The notes: generated by a model not told the origin, from the sequence alone. DNA of 64,000 nucleotides from Acidovorax sp. sif1233 (GCF_019218755.1 NZ_JAHUWZ010000011.1:48830-112829); one strand, 5' to 3'. Positions 40,401-50,667 are shown, numbered from the stretch's first letter. A program made the numbers and translations.

Positions 40401-41915
40401 TTAACGCTGGTTGTTAGAGGAGCGGACAGGCGAAACGGTCAGCGTCTGCGACTGCTGAATGACCTTGTAGGCTCCATCGATCATGTCCATCACATCTCGT
40501 GATTGGGGACGCATGGCCGTGAGCTGGGCCGTCATGATCTCGATCTGCTTCTTGAAATCCTCGGGGGTATCGACCTCGGTTTGATTCGTGAACGTGTTGG
40601 CCGCAATGTTCAACAACTCCATCGCAATGATGTACTCGAAATACTTCGGGAGTTGTTGCGAAAGGACCAGACCAAGGGTCTGTGCAGCACCGGGCGTCTT
40701 TTGCAACTCCATCAGCATGAGCAAGATGGGCATTGGGATGACAGCTACCATCTGACGTGCCCGCACGGAAAGATTGCTGCCGTTCTCGTTGATGGCCTGT
40801 TTGTGAATGAAGGAACCAATCAGCGAGTCAGACGTGTAGGCCGCAGAGTTGTAGGCCTCAGTGGTACCAAAGAGCGCCAAGTTCACGATGTCCTCGACAC
40901 CGCCCCACTCCGCCAACGTCATCTTGGAGGACACGACGCGCGTGCATCCCTCGTTGTAGTTGGAGCAGCGCCACATACCCACGCCTTGGGGACTTGCAGA
41001 TCGAGCACGAAGAAGCTTGTCCCAGTGCGATACAGCCGATCCGATTACCAGTGGCTTGTTATCGCATCGCTCACTGGACGCACCAGCAGTGCATTCACCG
41101 TCCGAGGCTTCTTTGCTGCGAACGACCACCGTACCGAAAATCGACTGCACCATCTCAGTTACTTCCCGCGAGGACATGAAGGCGCGCAGAGTGTTATTGC
41201 CCGAGTCCATCGTCTGCTGGGCAGCTCGCCACACCATGTTGCCAAGAACGGGGTTGCTTTTCGCTGTATTTGCGTCACCACCCGTGGCAGTCTGTGTCGG
41301 ACGCTCAGACTGGGATTTGTTGGTAGCGGCGGTCGCGTCAGCGCTGCGATTGGCCGAAACGCTGAGCGCTTCACCGATCTTTCGACCATGCTCCATCATC
41401 TTGTCGGCCGTCTGCGTCAGCGACGCCATCGAAATAGCGCAGGTGTTTTTCGCCAACGCATTCAGATCCCGGATGGCCTCTTCCAGCGTTTCAAGAATTG
41501 CGCCACAAGGGCTGCACATCGCCTGAATCGCAAGCTTGATGGCGTAGCCCACAGCATTCGCTGCGATGGCCCGGATCAGCTGCTCAAACTGCGCACCGTT
41601 GATAAAAGAGAACGATCCGAAGAAGATGTCCACGCCACCACATCCGGCATCAATCTTCGGCGCGGCAAACTGGACAATCTCAAATGAACGACCTGGAGAA
41701 CGCAGGGATAGAGAACCGCCGTAGAAGCCCCTCAGACGCTGTGTGTTGATGGACTGGGCTTCGGTGCCGGAGGTCAAGAACATCTCTCCCAAAGCGTCTT
41801 TGAGTCCCGCTTGAGCATCGCGAGGGGTGCAGACCCCAGCCAACAGCGCCGCCGACAGCACCATGTTGACGGTACCGACATACCACTTCTTCAATGGGTT
41901 CTTTTTCATCATCAA
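40401..41915 (-). CDS. traH: TraH, F-type pilus assembly protein
   Basis: The 504-aa protein has a signal peptide (about 1-36). The TraH core includes RLRGFYGGSLSLRSPGRSFEIVQFAAPKIDAGCGGVDIFFGSFSFIN-type sequence (about 60-110), with cysteine pairs such as CSPCG. The C-terminal coiled region is typical. TraH works in the periplasm with TraF, TraU, TraW and TrbC in pilus extension and retraction. Start ATGATGATG overlaps the traF stop by 4 bp. Confidence 0.93.
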   Translation of the reverse strand: MMMKKNPLKKWYVGTVNMVLSAALLAGVCTPRDAQAGLKDALGEMFLTSGTEAQSINTQRLRGFYGGSLSLRSPGRSFEIVQFAAPKIDAGCGGVDIFFGSFSFINGAQFEQLIRAIAANAVGYAIKLAIQAMCSPCGAILETLEEAIRDLNALAKNTCAISMASLTQTADKMMEHGRKIGEALSVSANRSADATAATNKSQSERPTQTATGGDANTAKSNPVLGNMVWRAAQQTMDSGNNTLRAFMSSREVTEMVQSIFGTVVVRSKEASDGECTAGASSERCDNKPLVIGSAVSHWDKLLRARSASPQGVGMWRCSNYNEGCTRVVSSKMTLAEWGGVEDIVNLALFGTTEAYNSAAYTSDSLIGSFIHKQAINENGSNLSVRARQMVAVIPMPILLMLMELQKTPGAAQTLGLVLSQQLPKYFEYIIAMELLNIAANTFTNQTEVDTPEDFKKQIEIMTAQLTAMRPQSRDVMDMIDGAYKVIQQSQTLTVSPVRSSNNQR

Positions 41916-42901
41916 TACCTCTGCTCGATTCGTTTCTGCGCACCGGGAGTCAGCGCGCCCTTGTCTTTCGCCATTTCAGAGCCCAAGCTCTTGATGTCAT
42001 CCGGGGTCAAGATGCCGCGCTCTTCTGGGAATGCGTTCTTGCGTTCTTGACCGGTAATCAGTCCCGCTGCATCACCTGCGACCAAAAGCCGCTCTTCCAG
42101 GAGATCCTGTGAAAGCAGCCCCTGAGTGAGAACAGTGATCTTTGCTGGCGGAACCACCAACGCAACAGCGGGACGAATGCCAATGCGAAGGGTTTTTGAC
42201 TGACCTGCATCCTTGAGCACGGGCGCGTTGCCCATCAACCAGCTCGGCCGGTTTCCGTCTGGCGTGATGTAGAACACTTCGAAATCGAGTTCCTTCGCCA
42301 TCCGAGAAACGATGGGGTACTGCATCGCGCAAAAGGGACACTGGTCGTCGAGGAACACCCACAGCCCAGCCTTCTTGTTCATTGCGCGAGTGGCCTTGCG
42401 CTTGCTCTCAAAGGTCCACCCCTGGAAGCTACCCCGCATGCCAGAGCTAAAGGGTGATCGCACGGATTCATCCAACAAGGGGTCGAGCAGCGACTGCTTC
42501 TGGAACTGCCGGGTGAAGTTGCTCGCCTTGTCGAGCATCACGCGCGTCGCATAGCGGTAATTCCGCACGTTGTCTTCCGAGGGGTCATCGATGGCGGTGT
42601 TGATGACACTCAAATACTCCTGCTGAAACCACTTCACGCTAAGAGGCTCAATCTCTGGCGGCTTCTGCTCTTTCGGTGCCTCCAGCTTGATGATGGACGG
42701 CATCGGAGGTGCCTTCTTCGGCGGCTCCTTTTTCTCTTCTTTGGGAGCTTCTGGTTCGCGCTCGTACCAGAACCAGCCCTCCTCTTGAGCCTTGTAGATG
42801 TTGTCGTTGCGCACAGGGGTGCGCTGCTGCGCGACTGCCGTGCCGAGCAACGCCACCGCCAAAATCGGCAACAGGACGCGTCGAATGCTCAGTCCATGCA
42901 T
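41912..42901 (-). CDS. traF: TraF, thioredoxin-fold F-type assembly protein
   Basis: The 329-aa product has a signal peptide (about 1-24). A region rich in Pro, Glu and Lys follows (about 45-85), then the thioredoxin-like domain with FLDDQCPFCAMQYP (CPFC, about 183-196). The conserved WLMGNAPVL-type segment comes after it. It helps build the outer part of the T4SS and the pilus. The retained CPFC suggests redox activity. It overlaps the upstream Sel1 gene by 13 bp. Confidence 0.92.
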   Translation of the reverse strand: MHGLSIRRVLLPILAVALLGTAVAQQRTPVRNDNIYKAQEEGWFWYEREPEAPKEEKKEPPKKAPPMPSIIKLEAPKEQKPPEIEPLSVKWFQQEYLSVINTAIDDPSEDNVRNYRYATRVMLDKASNFTRQFQKQSLLDPLLDESVRSPFSSGMRGSFQGWTFESKRKATRAMNKKAGLWVFLDDQCPFCAMQYPIVSRMAKELDFEVFYITPDGNRPSWLMGNAPVLKDAGQSKTLRIGIRPAVALVVPPAKITVLTQGLLSQDLLEERLLVAGDAAGLITGQERKNAFPEERGILTPDDIKSLGSEMAKDKGALTPGAQKRIEQRY

Positions 42902-43869
42902 AGATCGGAATACTCCAGTTCGTGTTTGGTCGTGGTGGCGTTCTTCATGCCCCCTTCCACCGCCTCTTCAAGACGCTTTTCCTTGTCTGCCGGCATTGCC
43001 TTGATGCGTTGGCGCATCGCCCCTTCGAAATCGGTGGTCTCGGTTACTCCACCGAGGCGTGCTGCCATGCGCTTTGAGAGACGCCAGTGGTACTGCGCAG
43101 TGAAGTTCTCTTCGTCGGGGAACCAGCGGGAAGCATGGAGGTCGCCAGTCAGCATCATGATTTCCGGCGACTGCCACTTCCACCGGTTGGACATCATTCG
43201 CACCTCATGCAGCGCAACGGCACGCTCACCTTCAGATAGCTTCGAAAGGGATTGAGTGAGGAGCCTCATGTAGTGGTAGGCACCCGGAATGTAGGCATTC
43301 CGCGCTGAGGCGCGATAGTGGAGAAAGGCCTGCTTCTCATCGACCTTGCCCGTGGCCCCGGTTTCCTTGAGCAAGCCAGCCAGGTAGTGAGACTGGGCAC
43401 CAACTGCTCCACGGGAGCTGAACGAGGAGGCTCCAGACCTGTTCAGCAACCCAACGATCCGTTGTGCAAGTTGGGGATTCACACCATCGGTAGCTGACTG
43501 GTACAGCATCAAGGCTGCATTCCATCCAGCTTCAGGAGACTTCTGCGCGCGTTCGTACATCCTCAGGGCCATACCCTCATCCTTCGGGTAGCCGTAGAGT
43601 CCCCTGCGCGCCACGTCGCCGCGCGCACGAAGCATCAATGCATCACCAATCTTCAGTTTCGCGAGGACCTGTTCAACCGACTTCTTTTTGGCCTCGGCGT
43701 TGGCTTTGGTTGTGGGCTCATTGGACTTGGCCAGGTGAATGCAGACGGAGATACGGTTGTTGTCCTTCGCGGATTCCTGTACCGCTTGGACCACACCTTC
43801 AGAACCCATCGAGGGCAGGCACACCAAAGCAGTAATTGCCACTACCGAAAAACGGAATTTGCTCTTCAT
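42889..43869 (-). CDS. Secreted Sel1-like repeat protein, 326 aa
   Basis: A signal peptide (about 1-22) is followed by Sel1/TPR-like helical repeats (GLYGYPKDEGMALRMYERAQKSPEAGWNAALMLYQ and KQAFLHYRASARNAYIPGAYHYM regions). Its ATG overlaps the stop of the upstream small membrane protein, and its end overlaps traF, so translation is coupled. It is not a standard F tra gene; it may be a scaffold specific to this T4SS type. Confidence 0.72.
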   Translation of the reverse strand: MKSKFRFSVVAITALVCLPSMGSEGVVQAVQESAKDNNRISVCIHLAKSNEPTTKANAEAKKKSVEQVLAKLKIGDALMLRARGDVARRGLYGYPKDEGMALRMYERAQKSPEAGWNAALMLYQSATDGVNPQLAQRIVGLLNRSGASSFSSRGAVGAQSHYLAGLLKETGATGKVDEKQAFLHYRASARNAYIPGAYHYMRLLTQSLSKLSEGERAVALHEVRMMSNRWKWQSPEIMMLTGDLHASRWFPDEENFTAQYHWRLSKRMAARLGGVTETTDFEGAMRQRIKAMPADKEKRLEEAVEGGMKNATTTKHELEYSDLCMD

Positions 43870-44189
43870 CGAAATTTCCCCCCGTTCCGAGGCGCGACAG
43901 CTTCGATACGCTTTTCACCTGGCGGTGGGATCAACACCTTTGTAGCCTGCGCAATAGCGAAATCCCGCGCCGCTTCTTCCTGACCTGGCGTGGCGGACTT
44001 GGGCTTCTGGGTCGCTGCTTCGGGCAGGGCTGAACGCTTGGTATCTGCAACAGGGTCAAAACCTCTTTTGCCCTTGTTCTTCGCGATGGGTTTGTTACCC
44101 TTCTCCTCGGCCACTGCGATGAAGATGACAACAACAACAATCAAGACAGCGCCCCACGCTACCCATTGATGCAAGCTACCTGACCCCAT
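43866..44189 (-). CDS. Small membrane protein heading the traF-H-G operon, 107 aa
   Basis: The start MGSGSLHQW at 44189 fits the RNA start predicted from tra box 2; a longer frame would begin upstream of the promoter. One membrane helix (about 10-28, WGAVLIVVVVIFIAVAEEK) is followed by a basic, Lys/Pro-rich cytoplasmic or periplasmic tail. The family is not recognised. The stop overlaps the next start (ATGA). Confidence 0.62.
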   Translation of the reverse strand: MGSGSLHQWVAWGAVLIVVVVIFIAVAEEKGNKPIAKNKGKRGFDPVADTKRSALPEAATQKPKSATPGQEEAARDFAIAQATKVLIPPPGEKRIEAVAPRNGGKFR

Positions 44190-44258
44190 ACGTGCCACAC
44201 TCTCCGTAGTTGAAAGACAGGCCCTAAAGGAATCGAATCCGGCCCAAATATCCAACTG

Positions 44259-44318
44259 ATGGTACGAAGCGCCCCCCCTCAAAAGGGTGGTGAAAAGCAC
44301 GCAAAACCGTGACGTTTA
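44259..44318 (-). promoter_or_regulatory. tra box 2: promoter of the traF-H-G operon
   Basis: The copy contains AAACGTCACGG, the core GCGTGCTTTT, a TTGAGGGGGGG run and -10 TACCAT (44259-44264). The core-to-(-10) distance is 38 nt. The element starts only about 10 bp after the traN terminator, so transcription of the two operons is cleanly separated. Confidence 0.78.
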
Positions 44319-44326
44319 AGGAAACC

Positions 44327-44356
44327 AAAAAAAAGAGGTCACCTGCTGGTGACCTC
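44327..44356 (-). terminator. Rho-independent terminator of the traL-to-traN operon
   Basis: GAGGTCACC-AGCA-GGTGACCTC (44335-44356) is followed by T8 on the - strand, 23 bp after the traN stop. Confidence 0.9.
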
Positions 44357-44378
44357 AAGGGGGGGTTATCGTTGTCGA

Positions 44379-47300
44379 TTAATGAGTTGTTTTACATCCG
44401 GGATAGGTAAACGGCATCTTGCGTCGATCTAGGTCAAAGCAGTTTTCGCCCATATCACGCAATGTCTGGGTATTGCCCATCACCGTGTCCGTATTCTGGC
44501 CCAGCAACTCAGCCGATTTCATGGCCGGTACTTGCGTCGTGTAGTTGCCCGATGGATCCGCATCGCGGCCAACGACCATGGTCTCCTTGAGTTGGTTCTG
44601 AGACACACCGAAGTTCGTGCGTGGATCTGATGGGTTCAACTGTCCGCTCTCTATCAGCGCATCCGTCCACTCAGTCAGATCGACTTGCGACCAGTCCACT
44701 GCAGCGAGTTCAAAGGCTGTAAAGCCGCCGCAGTTGATGTTGCATCCGCCAAGGGTACTGCCGTCATTGGCCGACCTGAAACCACGCGGTCGAGAACCCG
44801 CCAAGTTCTTCGAGATGATCTGCGTGGAAATCACCCTCACGGCTATCGATTTGTAGCAGCAGTAGAGCTGTCTCTTCTCGACACACCCAAGTAGGAACAC
44901 CTTCTTATTGCAGCACGAATCAGCGAAGGTGCACAGACGCCACTTGTCGTTCATCCCCCACTCGTATTCCTCCTTCTTGCACGCGAAGATGATGTGACCG
45001 ATGAGGCGCGCAATGCTGTAGATCTGGAAAGCGAGCATCAGGTTCTGGAACCCAGCAGTGAACTCCAGCTTCCCACCTGGTCCCGACTGAATCACCATGC
45101 TGGCCAAATCCTGCCCCCCAACCTGGGTGAGGACGTTATTCAGCCCTGACATGAGTTGCTGCTGGAACCCATCGATCAGGTTTGAAACACCCATCCCCTT
45201 GGGAGCATCAGCAATGCCAACAGGAGATGCGCCCCCGCCAAACAAGTTGTCGAACCCAGCACGGAAAGGGGTGATGAATTTATCTGTGACGAACTGGGAG
45301 GCACTGGTGTAGGCATCCACCACAGGTGCTTTGATTTCACCGAAGAACCGAGAGACCTGGTTGTAGATGTCAGCGCCTTGCATGGCTTCCATCACGCCCA
45401 TCCGTTGAGCCAGTTTGCCCAGTGTCATTGCTGCCTGCAGGTACTCCATCCAACCAGGTGCGGAAGAGGCACCTTTACGGGCTTCCTTGCAGCAGTTGGG
45501 TGTAAGGCCGATCTCATTGCCAATCGGGATCTTGCAGTACATCGCTTTGCCGCCAAAGATGTAGGGGGTGCAAGTCTGCGTGACGCTGGTGGGCTTCTCG
45601 CCAGTTTCGAGGCACACCATGTCATCGATCATCGCGTTGACGGCCTCCATCGCACCAACTGCACGCGCGAAGTCACCACCGTGCGAACCAGCCAAATTCG
45701 GCCTATGGCATTGCGTGCCCAGACACCGCATCGCACCCGAGCATGAGTCGCCCAGCTCCTCAACGATCACTGGGATGTTCGACTGCTTGGTTTCACCGCA
45801 GTCGTAAGCAATCGTCGGGTTGTAGCACTGACCAGTGAATGGGCCCTTGAAGCGTGTATCACAGCCATCAGCGGAGGGAACACGCTTACAACTCGTGGAG
45901 TTTTCGAGGGGCACACCCTTATCATCGGTTGCCAAGTTGCAGTCTGTGGCCCATTGCTGGCCATCTCGCATGAAAGAGCGCAGTGTCCCTGCCTCGTTGT
46001 TCATGGTCGAGCAGCTTGTGAATGGCTCCGCGTCGGCCTGCCAGCACATCTGGTCATCAATCATCTTGATGGCAGGACCGTTGGGCACAGGCTCGGCACC
46101 AACACCGTTGTCATAGTCAGTCGGCATCGTCGCTGAGGCGTCAGTGCCCCAGTTCTTCAGCAACTCAACGATGCCTGAATTGGGAAGTCCAGGTCCAAAA
46201 GTGACCCCACCAACGGTTCGCGTGGGTGCCGTATCGGTACACACCAACTTTCCACCCTTGCAGAAGCCGTCCGCAACGTACTCCATATATTTCTCGCCAC
46301 CTGCAAACGTGTTGATGGTGACCGAATAGGCCTTGGCAATGAACCGGATCTCATGAAGGGAGCCGTCTCCAATGGCTGTACCTGAAGGCAACCATTGCTG
46401 TGAAGGGGAACCGAAGTTGGTGAAGCCACCGGTAGCTCCCAACTCAGCACGAACACCGTCAAAGGCATAGGATTTCGCGTCCCCACCCATCGGGTAGTGC
46501 ATGTATTCAAGGAACCGGCCTTCACTCCCGCCCAGCGGGTCATCAGGAATCTCCGTACTGCATCGACCCTGACCAGGACACTGCGCAGCGCCCATGATGG
46601 GGAAACTCACATCAATGGGGCCTTGAACGTTGGCCAACTCTTTCTTGTAGGTATAGAGCAGGTTTCCATCTGCATCTTTGACCTGTTTTCCGGTCATCGG
46701 ATCAATGATGGGCACCTTGATCTTGTTGAAAGCCTTGACTGTCAGATAGTTGTGGTCGCCGATGAAGGAAAGGCCAAACGAGCGCTTGATGCCTTTGAAA
46801 CCGTCTGGGAAGGGATTCACCAGCGTCTCTGAGCACATCTGCATGTTGGGAATCCCGTAGGAGCCTCCCTGCACGACCTCAATGCGAGAAACTGAATCAC
46901 GCCTGCATTGACCCACCAACTCATTGGCCTTGGCGCTGGAGCTTGCGTTTGCGCCCGCGATCACACCCGCCCGAATGGACGGGTCGCTGCTGTAATCCTT
47001 GCGATCACCATTCGCGGCAATCTGATCATTGAACGTCTTCCCGTAGCGATCTGCACTGGGGTTCTGCACATCGTCGTACATCGAAGCAATATTGGCCCCC
47101 AAAGCACCTGGGCACCAGCGGATGGGGTCTCCACCGATGGATGCCACTTCGCACACCTCGGGCGGATCAGACGGGCAAGGTGTCCCTGCAGCGGGTTCCG
47201 TATACGTGACTTTGGTTTGATACAGATCTGCCGTGAGGTAGACAGCCGTGGAGCCTACGGGCAGGGTGTAGTTGATGACTGGCTTGAACGCGTCTGCAGG

Positions 47301-48341
47301 CGAGCCATAGCTGACAAAGGGGCCGATGATGCGCTGGACGCCACCACCCGTTGAATACCCCAACCAGTGGTTGTACGTGAAGTAGTTCCGTCCCTTCGAG
47401 CTGGTGAACGGTGTGTACGTGTACTTGACCGTGTGGGTGTCACTGACCTTTTCCCAGTAAACGCTGGCCGTCGCGCCAAGAGTGGCAACCTGCAGGTTCA
47501 GAGGTCCACCCTTGTGTGTGCTTGGCTTCGTGATGGTCTGATACTCAACAGGGTTTGTACCTGGAATGGGTTCCTTGACCAAATCGAAGAACTCCACCTT
47601 CAGGATGCGGTGATTCGGGCTTGTCGCGGCCAAATCAACGTTCTGCCTTTCGCGGAGGACAAACTCTGTCTTGCGGCACCCATCACGCCGCAGATTGCGG
47701 CGGTTCTGCTCTGCTGCATCGCCTGCCAAAGCAGGGTTGTTGTAAAGGGTGTTGCCCAGATTGCTCAATTGGTCCGCTTCTGACTTGTTGAAGCCAGGCA
47801 TCACCTCCGTTAGGTTGGAGCGACCTGCGGTTGTCTGATTGGAACCAGGCTCAACACGGTCGGTGCTATTGACCTGGTTAGCCATGTCGGCTCGCTGGAA
47901 GGTCGAGCGACCAATTGCTCCCCCGGCCTCTGCGCCCGTCACAATTTCCTGTACGGCACGGGTGCCGGCGCGCTCTGCCTGTTTTTGGGCCTGTGCTGCC
48001 GCACCTGGATCTGCAATGATCTTGGGGTCACGTACCGGTGGCTCGTTCGAATCAATCCGAGGGCCACGGACTTGGGTGGCTTCGCCATATCGGCCAGTCA
48101 GTAGCTTGGACGCGCGGCGGTTGATAAGCGTATCGCTCGTGGCGTCATCAACGCGCCTATCCTGAACTGCAGCCTCACGCTGCTGTGTGGTGGTGTCCAG
48201 ATCAGGGAGTCCTTGTGCGTAGGCAGCAAAGGACATGAACGGCATGCCAAACGCCGCCCATACCAGCATGCCCCTACCGACAGCCTTGACAACGCGTTCA
48301 CGGGTTGTGGGCACCATTTCAATGTGGTGGTTCATCATCAT
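44379..48341 (-). CDS. traN: TraN, outer-membrane mating-pair stabilisation adhesin
   Basis: The start at 48341 (ATGATGATG) overlaps the traU stop; an upstream ATG lies inside traU. The 1320-aa product has a signal peptide (about 1-40). The long extracellular region is very rich in cysteine, with many CxxxC-like pairs, including CKxxEYEWG and CCNKKVFLLGCVEKRQLYCCYK near about 1145-1190. TraN binds recipient surface proteins and holds mating cells together. It is longer than F TraN (about 600 aa) and closer in length to large TrhN/SXT-type proteins. It is last in its operon. Confidence 0.92.
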   Translation of the reverse strand: MMMNHHIEMVPTTRERVVKAVGRGMLVWAAFGMPFMSFAAYAQGLPDLDTTTQQREAAVQDRRVDDATSDTLINRRASKLLTGRYGEATQVRGPRIDSNEPPVRDPKIIADPGAAAQAQKQAERAGTRAVQEIVTGAEAGGAIGRSTFQRADMANQVNSTDRVEPGSNQTTAGRSNLTEVMPGFNKSEADQLSNLGNTLYNNPALAGDAAEQNRRNLRRDGCRKTEFVLRERQNVDLAATSPNHRILKVEFFDLVKEPIPGTNPVEYQTITKPSTHKGGPLNLQVATLGATASVYWEKVSDTHTVKYTYTPFTSSKGRNYFTYNHWLGYSTGGGVQRIIGPFVSYGSPADAFKPVINYTLPVGSTAVYLTADLYQTKVTYTEPAAGTPCPSDPPEVCEVASIGGDPIRWCPGALGANIASMYDDVQNPSADRYGKTFNDQIAANGDRKDYSSDPSIRAGVIAGANASSSAKANELVGQCRRDSVSRIEVVQGGSYGIPNMQMCSETLVNPFPDGFKGIKRSFGLSFIGDHNYLTVKAFNKIKVPIIDPMTGKQVKDADGNLLYTYKKELANVQGPIDVSFPIMGAAQCPGQGRCSTEIPDDPLGGSEGRFLEYMHYPMGGDAKSYAFDGVRAELGATGGFTNFGSPSQQWLPSGTAIGDGSLHEIRFIAKAYSVTINTFAGGEKYMEYVADGFCKGGKLVCTDTAPTRTVGGVTFGPGLPNSGIVELLKNWGTDASATMPTDYDNGVGAEPVPNGPAIKMIDDQMCWQADAEPFTSCSTMNNEAGTLRSFMRDGQQWATDCNLATDDKGVPLENSTSCKRVPSADGCDTRFKGPFTGQCYNPTIAYDCGETKQSNIPVIVEELGDSCSGAMRCLGTQCHRPNLAGSHGGDFARAVGAMEAVNAMIDDMVCLETGEKPTSVTQTCTPYIFGGKAMYCKIPIGNEIGLTPNCCKEARKGASSAPGWMEYLQAAMTLGKLAQRMGVMEAMQGADIYNQVSRFFGEIKAPVVDAYTSASQFVTDKFITPFRAGFDNLFGGGASPVGIADAPKGMGVSNLIDGFQQQLMSGLNNVLTQVGGQDLASMVIQSGPGGKLEFTAGFQNLMLAFQIYSIARLIGHIIFACKKEEYEWGMNDKWRLCTFADSCCNKKVFLLGCVEKRQLYCCYKSIAVRVISTQIISKNLAGSRPRGFRSANDGSTLGGCNINCGGFTAFELAAVDWSQVDLTEWTDALIESGQLNPSDPRTNFGVSQNQLKETMVVGRDADPSGNYTTQVPAMKSAELLGQNTDTVMGNTQTLRDMGENCFDLDRRKMPFTYPGCKTTH

Positions 48342-49480
48342 GGGGTAATGCCGAAGCAGCAGTCGGTCCACTGGAACAAAAGATAGCTGTGGTCCTCGCC
48401 AGTAGCGGGAACGTCTCTCCACATGCCCCAGGCCGCAGTGCTGGACCCTGTGGCATGGGTACATGTCCCAAAGCGTTGGGGAGGATTTACTTCCTGAACC
48501 TGTGAGGTGGTAGTAGCTGGAGCTGGGGCGCCGGGGAGCCTGCCGTTGACCTCAGGTGAGGGTGCTAGGAACTGCCACCGATACGCATCCTTGCGAATGA
48601 TGAAACGCGTGTTGCGCTCACACAGATTGTCATTGCCTACTGTCTCGTTGAGCATTCCCAGACGATGCAGAAGCGAGAGCGCCCGTGCACCCGTCAAGCT
48701 CGTGAACTGCACGGGGTCAACCATCTTCCCGACACCATTTCCGAAGAATCCGGTGATTGGGTACATGTTTCCCCAAGTGCCAGCAACCCAGAACAGGTTG
48801 TTCAACGGCTTGCCGAGGGTAGATGACGCCCCATCCACAGGCATGGCGAACATTGCGTTTACTCCCGTGAAAAGCAGCATCTCGGGGTTGATGAACGTGG
48901 TGTAGCGGCCAATCGCATCGTTCCAGTTTGGGAACATAGGGCTCGACTGCAGAAGGTCGAACTCCGTGAGGCCGTCAGGTGGACATGCGCCGTCATCGAT
49001 CAAACGGAGCATGTAGATGAGAGGAAAGCTGTAAAGCGTCCAGTTGGCAAAAGCCTCATGGCGATCACTGCGGCCGAGGTTCGCCCCTCCATTCAAGAAG
49101 TTGATGCTCGCAAACGGTAGCTCCATGCCACCCAGGGACGGTAGGCAATATGGACGGCGAGTGACATCCAAGATCTTCGCTGGAGCCCAGAACCCAACTG
49201 TGAAGCCGATGCGGGGCAACTGACCCTTTGTCAGGTCACCACCGCAAGCGCAGATGATCTTGTTTGTTCGATCTGCTGGCTCCCCGCTCTTACCGGGGAT
49301 CATGGTGGCGCCCATGAGCTTCATTGGGAACATCCCAGACCAGCACACATCCTTGAACATGGTTTCCAAGGGGTTGTAGCTGCTGCATGACAGCTTCATC
49401 TGGTCGGCATTGGCTGGAGTGACTGAGGTAGCCAGAAGCATCCCGATCACGAGGAGAACGGATTTCAATGATTTCCACAT
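48338..49480 (-). CDS. traU: TraU, periplasmic F-type assembly protein
   Basis: The 380-aa protein has a signal peptide (about 1-26). TraU signatures include ACGGD, GFTVGFWAPAKILDVTRRPYCLPSLGG, and SFPLIYMLRLIDDG followed by CPPDGLTEFDLL. Several conserved cysteines are present. TraU stabilises the DNA-transfer form of the channel with TraW and TrbC. It starts 5 bp after the trbC/traW fusion stop. Confidence 0.94.
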   Translation of the reverse strand: MWKSLKSVLLVIGMLLATSVTPANADQMKLSCSSYNPLETMFKDVCWSGMFPMKLMGATMIPGKSGEPADRTNKIICACGGDLTKGQLPRIGFTVGFWAPAKILDVTRRPYCLPSLGGMELPFASINFLNGGANLGRSDRHEAFANWTLYSFPLIYMLRLIDDGACPPDGLTEFDLLQSSPMFPNWNDAIGRYTTFINPEMLLFTGVNAMFAMPVDGASSTLGKPLNNLFWVAGTWGNMYPITGFFGNGVGKMVDPVQFTSLTGARALSLLHRLGMLNETVGNDNLCERNTRFIIRKDAYRWQFLAPSPEVNGRLPGAPAPATTTSQVQEVNPPQRFGTCTHATGSSTAAWGMWRDVPATGEDHSYLLFQWTDCCFGITP

Positions 49481-49485
49481 GGGAG

Positions 49486-50667
49486 TCAGCCCTTGGTTTG
49501 AGGGTTGAAGTAGCGGATGCGCAGTCTGTCGCCATCCTGTTCAACGATGGCAGGAACTGCTTGAATACCAAATCGCTCACCGAGGCGCTTAAAGAGAGGG
49601 AACACGGGTCTGTTGAACTTCCGCACCAGCTCTTCCATGGCCACGCCACCACCAGGTGCTTGAATCGTGCTGCCGACAATGAAAACGTCAGCGCCTTTGT
49701 ATTCGGGCCTGCGCAGCCACGATTGGACAAGCCGTACCTGGCGCTCATCGGTTGCGTCAACCGCGATCACTGGTACCTGCAGCTTTGTGTGGTCAAGGAG
49801 TCGGAAGGTTTGCCCTTCCTTTGCCAGCACAACTGTGCCTTTGCCGTCTGGTCCTGGACCAGTCACATCCTCAGGGACAGTGAATGTGGGAACAAAAAAA
49901 TCCGTGGAGTCTTGCACCACTGTGGGCAAATCGAAATTCGGCTTGAGGTTCTGCGCAGCGCGTGAACGAGCACGCGCAAAAGCGCTCTCCCAGTCGTACT
50001 TCTTCGAGCGCTCCTCGATGACCGAGAGAATGTCGGGCTCGGCAATGGCATACAACTCGCCAGCCTTGTAGTTCCCGCCCTTTCGAGCGCGCTCGCGCGC
50101 ACCATCAATGCTCACGGTCCCCTTCACGGAATACCATTTGTCTTTGTTTTTGACGAGGTACACCGGGACCTCAGTCACGTTGTAGGCACGGAATGCGTTT
50201 GGATCGACCTCGACAAGGACATCATCCTTGTACGGGTCAGGTAAAAGCATCCTGAGCTTTTTCAGGAGTTCGCCCACCTTTTGGGGCTCGAACCCTCTAA
50301 CTACGAATCGAACGCGCTTTGCGCCTTCGTCCAATGCCTGCCGGAAGAGTGAGCGCAACACACCTTCAGGCATGCCTGAGGAAATGAAGATCTGTACATC
50401 GAAGTCCAAGGCGTTCGTTGCTGTTTCGCCTTCTGGCGAGACTTGCTTCGAATAGCTCTCGCGCATGTCATGCATCCACGGCGCAGGTGTGGATGGATTG
50501 GCAGAGACGCCGAAGTCTCGGAGCGTGCCCTGAGCCTGCTGCTGAAGTTGAACAGGCTTGCTGACCTGGTGCGGGTTGTCCTGCCAAGGCGCGCGGGTTG
50601 CGGGTGCTTGGGCTGCAGCCAGAAGCGGCAGACTAGAACAAAGGAATAGCGTAGCCCAAGAATGCTT
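49486..50667 (-). CDS. trbC/traW: TrbC-TraW fusion, pilus assembly protein
   Basis: The gene likely starts at GTG 50667, which gives the signal peptide VKHSWATLFLCSSLPLLAAAQA; a longer TTG start overlaps the peptidase gene. The N-terminal half (about 85-215) is TrbC-like (DVQIFISSGMPEGVLRSLFRQA..RFVVRGF). The C-terminal half (about 250-393) is TraW-like, ending RFGIQAVPAIVEQDGDRLRIRYF. In F these are two proteins; fusions are known in R27/SXT-type systems. It acts in the periplasm in pilus building. Confidence 0.88.
   Translation of the reverse strand, partial: KHSWATLFLCSSLPLLAAAQAPATRAPWQDNPHQVSKPVQLQQQAQGTLRDFGVSANPSTPAPWMHDMRESYSKQVSPEGETATNALDFDVQIFISSGMPEGVLRSLFRQALDEGAKRVRFVVRGFEPQKVGELLKKLRMLLPDPYKDDVLVEVDPNAFRAYNVTEVPVYLVKNKDKWYSVKGTVSIDGARERARKGGNYKAGELYAIAEPDILSVIEERSKKYDWESAFARARSRAAQNLKPNFDLPTVVQDSTDFFVPTFTVPEDVTGPGPDGKGTVVLAKEGQTFRLLDHTKLQVPVIAVDATDERQVRLVQSWLRRPEYKGADVFIVGSTIQAPGGGVAMEELVRKFNRPVFPLFKRLGERFGIQAVPAIVEQDGDRLRIRYFNPQTKG

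Noticed and set aside
40503..41687. 394-aa open frame on + opposite traH
   Set aside because: traH is unmistakable on the - strand. The + frame is His/Arg-rich without motif, typical of an antisense shadow in GC-rich DNA.
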